This document shows positions 17,401 through 21,173 of a DNA stretch of 21,173 nt, in pieces. The DNA is from Planctomycetota bacterium. GTDB lineage: Bacteria > Planctomycetota > UBA1135 > UBA2386. The first letter of the stretch is position 1. The number at the start of each line of letters is the position of its first letter. The translations under genes were made by a program, and so were the position numbers. The stretch lies in contig CANGSN010000005.1 of NCBI GenBank assembly GCA_947455805.1, forward strand, positions 1 through 21,173, written 5' to 3'. The notes beneath the pieces were generated by a model that saw only the letters and a program-made list of their open reading frames with translations, was not told the origin of the DNA and searched no databases.

Positions 17401-17827
17401 CCGACCGCTGTGGAAGGCCGGCAGCACGTGGACCGATCGCCACGGCGACGTCCACCCACTCACGCCCGACGACGTGCTCGTCATCGCTCCCTACAACGCG
17501 CAGGTCGGTGCGCTGCGCCGCGCCCTCGCACCACTCGGCGTGACGAAGGTCGGCACCGTCGACAAGTTCCAGGGGCAAGAGGCACCGATCGTCCTCTACT
17601 CGTGCACCAGTTCGTCGCCCGACGATGCGCCGCGCGGCCTCGCCTTCCTCTACGACCCGCATCGACTCAACGTCGCGACGAGCCGTGCGCGCTGCGCGTT
17701 CGTGATGGTGGCGAGCCCGGCGCTGTTCGCACCCGAGGTTAGGACGCCGGAGCAGATGCGCTGGGCGAACGGCATGTGCCGGTTCCGCGAGGTGGCGACC
17801 CGCATTCGCGTCGATCCTGCTGGTTGA
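14417..17827 (+). CDS. TM0106-family RecB/Cas4-like nuclease fused to SF1 helicase
   Basis: The 1136-residue product has three parts. The N-terminal ~230 residues are a RecB/Cas4-like nuclease with GIADVLIRV, VDTKL (catalytic D-x-K) and a QLLTYCE motif. Four Cys, C21 and then C209-x2-C212-x5-C218, match the Fe-S arrangement of Cas4, AddB and Dna2. The middle (about 310-500) is RNase H/DEDD-like, with DFEGD (D317, E319) and YNQDDC (D485). The C-terminal part is a superfamily-1 helicase: GPPGTGKT at 756-763, VDEAGQ with D860-E861, GDPQQLEQP, KFQGQEAP and NVATSRARC. All key residues are present, so it should be an active DNA enzyme. The family (TIGR03491/COG2251) is sporadic in bacteria, resembles Cas4 but is not CRISPR-linked, and its role is not established. 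Location next to a tRNA repeat and an AbiEi gene suggests defence. The start at 14417 is the only good one before C21. Confidence 0.93.
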   Translation: MKARGEGVSLAPTDVAHHLACQHRTQLERKRLAGELREVFRPDARLEAMKQRGQEHERTYIDTLRAQGLQVADLSDSRDPATTRAAMQAGVDVIVQAPLGNDTFFGIADVLIRVATPSAFASYSYEPVDTKLAAETKAGSLLQLLTYCELLHGMQGTVPAEFHVVTPAKPERYRTADYAAYFRVIQDHLRSAAAATPPPATYPEPVPHCDVCAYWQHCDKRRRDDDHLSLIADIRRPHVKELERQGLPTLAAFATAGTLPAAPERGRPETYGRLAHQARLQLQARTTGHVPVDPLPIEPGRGLCRLPAPSPGDVFLDFEGDPFVGQAGLEYLTGYSYQEADGTRAYKALWALDHPAEKQALETFLDFLAARLRAHPDLHVYHFGAYEQAALRRLCARHDTRGAVLDEFLRGQRFVNLHTLVRESVRIGIEGYGLKELEKVIGYPRQFDLRVAGEARRDLELHLELGRRNQITDTLRDQVAAYNQDDCLATAHLRDWLEQQRAERIAGGQIIPRPAVGATEPTAEVRANEARIAALREALTRDLPAPEDRNDEQRAKALLGDLVGYFLRERKSAWWETYRLRELPPEEHMDERAMLAGLVHVRTLKRQGRQEHDRYVFRFPVQETGVKDDDNLMCTALEDVHPEGKMTSGSIDELDLESGEITIALPDHAAHRLPTAMFSKPFIPPDSVENSIVQLGERVRDHGLAGNQRDPALDLLMRRSPRLRQPNPMRHPGEDAPAALLRLCRALDGGVLPVQGPPGTGKTYTGASAIAGLVAEGKKVGVVAVSHKVIDNLLAAVSNVKGPKPVRVLHVDKAPDDRVPRAKNEKAAIADLSRGTVVGGTAYFWVKLQESEKLDYLFVDEAGQMSLAQVLAFARAARNLVLLGDPQQLEQPHKGTHPDGADVAALTHLIGTDRATLAPDQGLFLAETWRLHPSICAFTSELYYDGKLTAVAGCDRQRIDGTGLVDGAGMFLLEVEHAGNQASSSEECDAIARLLRPLWKAGSTWTDRHGDVHPLTPDDVLVIAPYNAQVGALRRALAPLGVTKVGTVDKFQGQEAPIVLYSCTSSSPDDAPRGLAFLYDPHRLNVATSRARCAFVMVASPALFAPEVRTPEQMRWANGMCRFREVATRIRVDPAG

Positions 17828-17923
17828 CCGCCTGCCGTCGCCACAGTCCACGCTCCGTACTCCATGATCCATCCGGCTCGGCGATGCCACATCTTCCGCA
17901 GGTCAGAGCCATCTGTGCGAGGT

Positions 17924-17938
17924 GAGCCGTCACGGCTC
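17924..17938. terminator. Palindrome between convergent genes, possible bidirectional terminator
   Basis: GAGCCG (17924-17929), loop TCA, CGGCTC (17933-17938) is a perfect 6-bp hairpin in the 190-base gap between the ends of the nuclease-helicase and AbiEi genes. It is followed by CCCCC rather than T, so terminator function is uncertain. No gene is seen elsewhere in this gap, including no AbiEii-type toxin. Confidence 0.35.
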
Positions 17939-18017
17939 CCCCTGGTCCGGTGCGCGCCACGCCTTGCCTGGCAGCTTCTCGATCAAGCGCGCCACGCCGT
18001 GACATGCGCGCGAGGGA

Positions 18018-18827
18018 TCACTGGTCCACCTCGACCTTCCAGTTTGGCACCACCCGCCAGGTCGGATGCGGCTTGGCGCGACCTGGCCTGTGCTTGCTTG
18101 CGAGGAGAACGGGCCGCACGCGCTGCCCAGCGAGCACGGTCGCCAGCCGGTCAGCGAGATCCCGCCGATCGATGCGCTCCAGCAAGTAGCCCAGTCGCTG
18201 CACATCGGGCGTGGCCTGGTGCGCGGCGCAAAGCTCGAGGGCTTCAGACTGCATCCGCTCCGCCAGTTCGCCGAGCACCGTGGCAACGTTGCTCCAATAG
18301 CCGGCCGCGGCCGGATAACGAACCAGGTCGAAGGCCGCTGCTTCCGGGGATGCGACCCGGATGGTCCCGGTATCGGTCGGCATCTCGACCACGGGCGTCC
18401 GCTTCAGAACGCGGCTCATGTGGAACTCGATGCGCACGCGCCCCGCATTCGCCGGCCGCGTTGGCTGGTCGGTCACGACCTGGAAGGCCATCGGTTGCTG
18501 GTGCGCGGCGCCGTGCAACGCCGCGGCGCTCAGGATGCCTGTGTAGTAGGGCTGGCCGAGGAACCGCATGAGGTCCGCAACGAACCAGGTCGCCGGCGGG
18601 CATCCGGCGGCGCGGTACTCGACGGGCACGATCACGAAGAAGCCGCGGCGCGGAGCCTGGATGCGTCCCTTCTGCTTCAGGCGACGCAGGGCCGAATCGA
18701 TGGCGCCCGCACTGCGGCCAGCGAGCTGTCGCAGGTCGCGGTGCGTGAACGTGTAGCGACCCGCGCCCTGCAGGGAGTCGACCCATGCAGCGATCGGTGC
18801 GTCAGCAGCCAAGGCGCCAGAAGCCAT
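18018..18827 (-). CDS. AbiEi-family type IV antitoxin-like transcriptional regulator, without adjacent AbiEii
   Basis: The 269-residue product has an N-terminal winged helix (about residues 23-65, YTFTHRDLRQLAGRSAGAIDSALRRL, then GRIQAPRRGFFVI). The characteristic AbiEi segment follows: PPATWFVADLMRFLGQPYYTGILSAAALHGAAHQ at about 77-110, FQVVTDQPTR, then TIRVASPEAAAFDLVRY near 155-171. AbiEi proteins repress their own promoter and neutralise the nucleotidyltransferase toxin AbiEii. No AbiEii gene lies downstream (17828-18017) or upstream, so this is either an orphan or a regulator reused for the convergent nuclease-helicase. The ATG at 18827 begins the conserved region and follows a promoter with a -10 box 11 bases upstream. 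Family call is strong; the partner is unknown. Confidence 0.85.
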   Translation of the reverse strand: MASGALAADAPIAAWVDSLQGAGRYTFTHRDLRQLAGRSAGAIDSALRRLKQKGRIQAPRRGFFVIVPVEYRAAGCPPATWFVADLMRFLGQPYYTGILSAAALHGAAHQQPMAFQVVTDQPTRPANAGRVRIEFHMSRVLKRTPVVEMPTDTGTIRVASPEAAAFDLVRYPAAAGYWSNVATVLGELAERMQSEALELCAAHQATPDVQRLGYLLERIDRRDLADRLATVLAGQRVRPVLLASKHRPGRAKPHPTWRVVPNWKVEVDQ

Positions 18828-18838
18828 TCTGCTTGCGA

Positions 18839-18867
18839 AAACTACCGAACATCGTCGGTTTACGCAA
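18839..18867 (-). promoter_or_regulatory. Promoter of the AbiEi-type gene with a palindrome in its spacer
   Basis: On the minus strand, TTGCGT (18867-18862) and TAGTTT (18844-18839) are separated by exactly 17 bases. An inverted repeat ACCGA-6-TCGGT (18844-18859) fills most of the spacer and touches the -10 box, the position expected for an autorepressor's operator. The -10 box is 11 bases from the ATG, so the leader would be very short. Confidence 0.5.
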
Positions 18868-19128
18868 CCAGATTGGCAGAGCCCGCCCCGGAGCTCCCGT
18901 GCCTCACGAGCCCAACCTGCCTCGTCAGGTTCCGATCGTTGCTGGCCTGGCAACGCGGACCGGCTGTAACTACCGCTGTAACTCGGAGCCCGGAAATCGC
19001 GGGCATTTCGCGCGATCGGCAGATCGGCAACGAGGTCGATCGACGCCGACACAACCCGTTGCAATAGCGACGCTTTCGATGTCTCTACGAGCCGTGCGGC
19101 AGCGTCCACGCGCCTTCCCTGCCCCACA
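18868..19128. other. Non-coding right end of the island with clustered small repeats
   Basis: No gene is supported on either strand. Between 18963 and 19029 lie a 9-bp direct repeat GCTGTAACT (18963-18971 and 18975-18983, period 12), a small inverted repeat GAAAT/ATTTC (18993-18997 and 19005-19009), and a perfect tandem GATCGGCA (19014-19029). Such clustering about 100 bases inside the right-hand tRNA repeat could represent recombinase or replication-protein binding sites. Confidence 0.5.
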
Positions 19129-19179
19129 TTCCCGAGCTGAATGTCGTGGGTTCGATCCCCATCACCGGCTCCAGTTTCC
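19129..19179 (+). repeat. Right copy of the tRNA-Gly 3'-half repeat (possible att site)
   Basis: This 51-base segment matches 14164-14214 at 49 positions. The 5' half of a tRNA is absent: the bases before it (CCCCACA) cannot pair with GCTGA, and the acceptor strand now reads CACCGGC instead of CACCCGC. It therefore cannot make a tRNA. The changed acceptor base means it either diverged after integration or derives from a slightly different tRNA-Gly. Confidence 0.85.
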
Positions 19180-19181
19180 AT

Positions 19182-19322
19182 TTGGGGAACGAGACGATCC
19201 ACATCCCCAAGGAGCCGACGCACGTCGGCCTGACGTTCGCGGTGCAGGGCGTCGAGTTCGGCTCCGGCACCTGCCCCGGTGCGATCTCGCTGAGCAACTC
19301 GCCCGACTTCACGGTTGGGTGA
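19182..19322 (+). pseudogene. 3' remnant of a planctomycete secreted-protein gene
   Basis: Directly after the tRNA fragment, one frame reads about 46 residues to TGA at 19320-19322: GNETIHIPKEPTHVGL, then FAVQGVEFGSGTCPG, then ISLSNSPDF. This is the end of the same sort of C-terminal domain as in the kelch protein at 4748-7114 (pattern IP..P..G...Q). There is no start codon or signal peptide, because the upstream sequence is the tRNA repeat. The rest of the gene was lost, probably in the rearrangement that created the island boundary. Confidence 0.65.
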
Positions 19323-19340
19323 ACGCGGACAGCCGCACCC

Positions 19341-19919
19341 TCAATCGTCCACGTCCGGACGCAGCTGGCTGACCAGGAACGCCCGCGCGAAGCGCCAGTC
19401 GGCCTTCACCGTGGTGAGGCCAGTGCCGAGCGCCGCGGCGACCTCCTCGATCGACATGCCGCCGAACACGCGCAGCTCGACCACCTGCGCCTGCCGCGGG
19501 TTCGCTGCCGCCAGCTGCTGCAGCAGCTCGTCGAGCGCGACCACGTCGCCGGTCTCGGCCTGGACGACGTCGAGGAACTCGTCGAGCGGCACCCGCTGCG
19601 CGCCGCCGCCACGCTTCTGCGCGCGGCGGTCGCGCGCGTGGTTCAGCAGGATCTGCCGCATCGCCTTCGCCGCGACGGCCAGGAAGTGCACGCGGTCGGC
19701 GAACTGCGGCTGCCCGCCGTTGGCCTGCGCGATCTTCAGCCAGGCTTCGTGCACCAGCGCCGTCGCCTGCAGCGTGTGGGCCGGCGCCGAGCGCAGCAGG
19801 CGGCCCGCGATGCCACGCAGCTCGTCGTAGAGCAGCGGCAGCATCGCCGCTGCAGCGACGGGGTCGCCATCGCGCATGCGCTGCAGGTACGACGTGATCT
19901 GGCTGACCGGGTCCATCAT
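19341..19919 (-). CDS. RNA polymerase sigma factor, TIGR02999-type ECF
   Basis: The 192-residue product follows the TIGR02999 pattern known from planctomycetes and acidobacteria. Region 2 covers about residues 25-105 (LPLLYDELRGIAGRLLRS, TLQATALVHEAWLKIA, HFLAVAAKAMRQILLNHARDR). Region 4 covers about 130-188 (VVELRVFGGMSIEEVAAALG, then TTVKADWRFARAFL). Such factors are usually encoded beside large Ser/Thr kinases with TPR tails; here the kinase-like gene lies immediately upstream, ending 38 bases before this start, so one transcript is plausible. Two ATGs in a row (19919 and 19916) are possible starts. A TAGAGT box 11 bases upstream suggests it may also be transcribed separately. Confidence 0.92.
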   Translation of the reverse strand: MMDPVSQITSYLQRMRDGDPVAAAAMLPLLYDELRGIAGRLLRSAPAHTLQATALVHEAWLKIAQANGGQPQFADRVHFLAVAAKAMRQILLNHARDRRAQKRGGGAQRVPLDEFLDVVQAETGDVVALDELLQQLAAANPRQAQVVELRVFGGMSIEEVAAALGTGLTTVKADWRFARAFLVSQLRPDVDD

Positions 19920-19930
19920 CGCGGGGCGAC

Positions 19931-19936
19931 ACTCTA
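19931..19936 (-). promoter_or_regulatory. Candidate -10 box (TAGAGT) before the TIGR02999 sigma gene
   Basis: TAGAGT on the minus strand lies 11 bases before the ATG at 19919. A TTGAGC overlapping the kinase-like gene's stop codon is 19 bases further upstream, longer than the usual spacing. This could provide an internal promoter with a very short leader. Confidence 0.35.
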
Positions 19937-19957
19937 GCGAAGGACGCCGGCCATGGC

Positions 19958-21173
19958 TCAACGGCCGCGGGTCGCAGGCAGCTTCGCGCGCACCGCCGCG
20001 GCCGCAGCCGCATCGCCCAGTTCGTCGTGCACCGCCGCGACCCGCTGCCAGGCCTCCACGGTCTCCGGGTGGGCTGCACCGAGCAGCCGCTCGAACACTT
20101 CGGCAGCGCGGCGGTAGTACGGCAGCGCCGCGGCCAGGTCGTCGAGCATCGCAAGGCAGTTGCCGAAGTTGGTCAACACGTTCGCGAGCCCGTCGTCGGC
20201 GGCATCGCCCTGGGCTTCGGCGATGCGCAGCGCACGTTCCAGTAGCGGCCTGGCCTCGGCCGGCCGACCGGTCGACGAGTACAGCGCCGCGACATTGCAC
20301 AGCCGCCGCACGAGCAGCGGATGGTCCGGACCGAGGTGCTTTTCACCGAGCCGCAGGGCTTCGTGGAACAACGCCCCCGCCTCGTCGGTGCGCTGCTGGT
20401 CGATGCGAAGCACACCCAGGTTGGTCGCGACCGTGGCGGCCAGCAACGGATCGTCACCCTGCCGCAGCAGCTCCATCGCCGTGGTGAACAGCCGATCGGC
20501 CTCGCCGATCTCACCGCGCACGCGGTGCACGTTGGCCAGCGCGACCAGGTCGCGCGCGCGCAGGTCCGGGTCCGGATCCCCGGCACGAACCTGCTGCACG
20601 GTCGTGAAGTGCTGCAGCGCCGCCGCGGTGTCGCGCAGGTCCATCGCGCAGGCGCCGAGCCCTTCGTGGCAGCGCACGAACTCCGCATCGGGCAGCGCCC
20701 CCCGCCGCGCGATCGCAGCCAGCGCCGCGGTGAACGCATCCCGGCTGTCGGCGACCTGTCGCGCGAGGTAGAGGCTCTGCGCCTTGGCGACCAGCGCGTG
20801 CACGAGCTCCGGCGCGTCGGCGCCGGAACGCGCCCGCAGCGTCGCGATCGCGTCGTCGAGCAGGCCTTTGGCCGCCTTCGCATCGCCGAGTTCGGCCAGC
20901 ACGGTGCCGAGCAGCACCGACAGCCGCGCCCGCACGTCCGGCTCGTCACGCAACGCCTTGCCCATGCTGCGAACGCCTTCGTCGACGACGGCGCGCACGG
21001 TCATCGGTTCGCCCTTCGCCACCCGCGGTGCGGCGCCGACGAACAGCTGCTGCACGAAGTCGGTGACCGCCTTGGCGACCCGCGCCTCCGCGCGCGCATT
21101 GGCCTCGGCCTGCCCAGCCCGCGTCGCTTCGGCCTGCGCCGCCAGTTCGGCACGTCCGGCCCGCTCGGCCTCC
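19958..21173 (-). CDS. TPR-containing C-terminal part of a probable Ser/Thr protein kinase, 5' end outside window
   Basis: About 405 residues are visible, open at the window edge. The first ~40 are an Ala/Glu/Arg-rich coiled coil (AERAGRAELAAQAEA...), then AVTDFVQQLFVGAAP, which matches the linker that follows the membrane helix in PknB-like kinases of planctomycetes. Tetratricopeptide repeats fill the rest, with Kinesin-light-chain-like spacing (for example ALRLGEKHLGPDHPLLVRRLCNVAALYSSTGRPAEA). The kinase domain itself is not in the window and is inferred from the tail and from the adjacent TIGR02999 sigma factor, the standard partnership. The TPR region should face outside or bind a partner; the expected role is control of the sigma factor by phosphorylation. 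The gene order kinase then sigma is as seen here. Confidence 0.82.
   Translation of the reverse strand, partial: EAERAGRAELAAQAEATRAGQAEANARAEARVAKAVTDFVQQLFVGAAPRVAKGEPMTVRAVVDEGVRSMGKALRDEPDVRARLSVLLGTVLAELGDAKAAKGLLDDAIATLRARSGADAPELVHALVAKAQSLYLARQVADSRDAFTAALAAIARRGALPDAEFVRCHEGLGACAMDLRDTAAALQHFTTVQQVRAGDPDPDLRARDLVALANVHRVRGEIGEADRLFTTAMELLRQGDDPLLAATVATNLGVLRIDQQRTDEAGALFHEALRLGEKHLGPDHPLLVRRLCNVAALYSSTGRPAEARPLLERALRIAEAQGDAADDGLANVLTNFGNCLAMLDDLAAALPYYRRAAEVFERLLGAAHPETVEAWQRVAAVHDELGDAAAAAAVRAKLPATRGR

Larger units (their letters stand above)
14164..19179. mobile_element. Putative 4.9-kb tRNA-Gly-bounded genomic island (nuclease-helicase plus AbiEi), no integrase
   Basis: The block is bounded by the 51-bp repeat of the tRNA-Gly 3' half. 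It holds a TM0106-type nuclease-helicase and an AbiEi-type regulator in convergent orientation, and about 260 bases of small repeats just inside the right end. No integrase, transposase or recombinase gene was found, so the element would need an enzyme from elsewhere or is a degenerate remnant. The alternative is an old tRNA gene duplication whose second copy decayed. What is seen is the repeat and the cargo; mobility is inference. Confidence 0.5.

Noticed and set aside
17739..18005. Small minus-strand frame just after the AbiEi gene, considered as an AbiEii toxin remnant.
   Set aside because: No nucleotidyltransferase motif or resemblance, and it mostly overlaps the end of the nuclease-helicase gene.
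1..21173. CRISPR array, rRNA, transposase or integrase genes.
   Set aside because: No regularly spaced repeats and no recognisable DDE, HUH, tyrosine or serine recombinase motifs were seen on either strand.

Overview
The window is about 21 kb of very GC-rich bacterial DNA and most likely comes from a planctomycete. Three things point there: a secreted PSCyt1/DUF1549-type cytochrome protein at the left edge; a TIGR02999-type ECF sigma factor beside a large TPR-tailed protein of the Ser/Thr-kinase type at the right edge; and a C-terminal domain typical of planctomycete secreted proteins (IP..P..G...Q pattern), present in the kelch protein and again in a gene remnant. The closer lineage (Saltatorellus/Rohdeia/Engelhardtia-like) is only a guess.

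Left part (1-7714), all on the minus strand. The genes are a partial PSD1-type cytochrome protein, a Uma2-family endonuclease gene cut by one in-frame TAG, a secreted seven-repeat FG-GAP/VCBS protein, a 223-residue protein I do not firmly recognise (perhaps related to bpX4 proteins of MoxR-vWA-propeller systems), a secreted 12-repeat kelch protein and a CbrC/UPF0167 Cys-rich protein. Several of these start codons sit 6-9 bases behind a TAnnnT box, which suggests leaderless transcripts.

Middle part (7799-13939). An ECF sigma factor overlaps a membrane-anchored leucine-rich-repeat protein on the plus strand, most simply read as sigma and regulator. Convergent to it is a Fic-family AMP-transferase gene whose start lies inside a striking inverted repeat built from four copies of a 10-base unit. 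A second inverted repeat separates it from a 908-residue signal-anchored protein of unknown function.

Right part (14092-21173). An intact tRNA-Gly(CCC) with its own promoter is followed by a 4.9-kb block, and the 3' end of the tRNA gene is repeated at the far side (49/51 bases). The block holds a TM0106-family nuclease-helicase and, convergent to it, a solitary AbiEi-type regulator with a promoter/operator arrangement. It has the layout of a small tRNA-targeted defence island without its own integrase. Beyond it come the 3' remnant of a secreted-protein gene, then the TIGR02999 sigma factor and the kinase-like TPR protein on the minus strand.

The most interesting items are the tRNA-bounded nuclease-helicase/AbiEi island, the four-unit palindrome at the fic start, the amber codon in uma2, and the leaderless promoter pattern.
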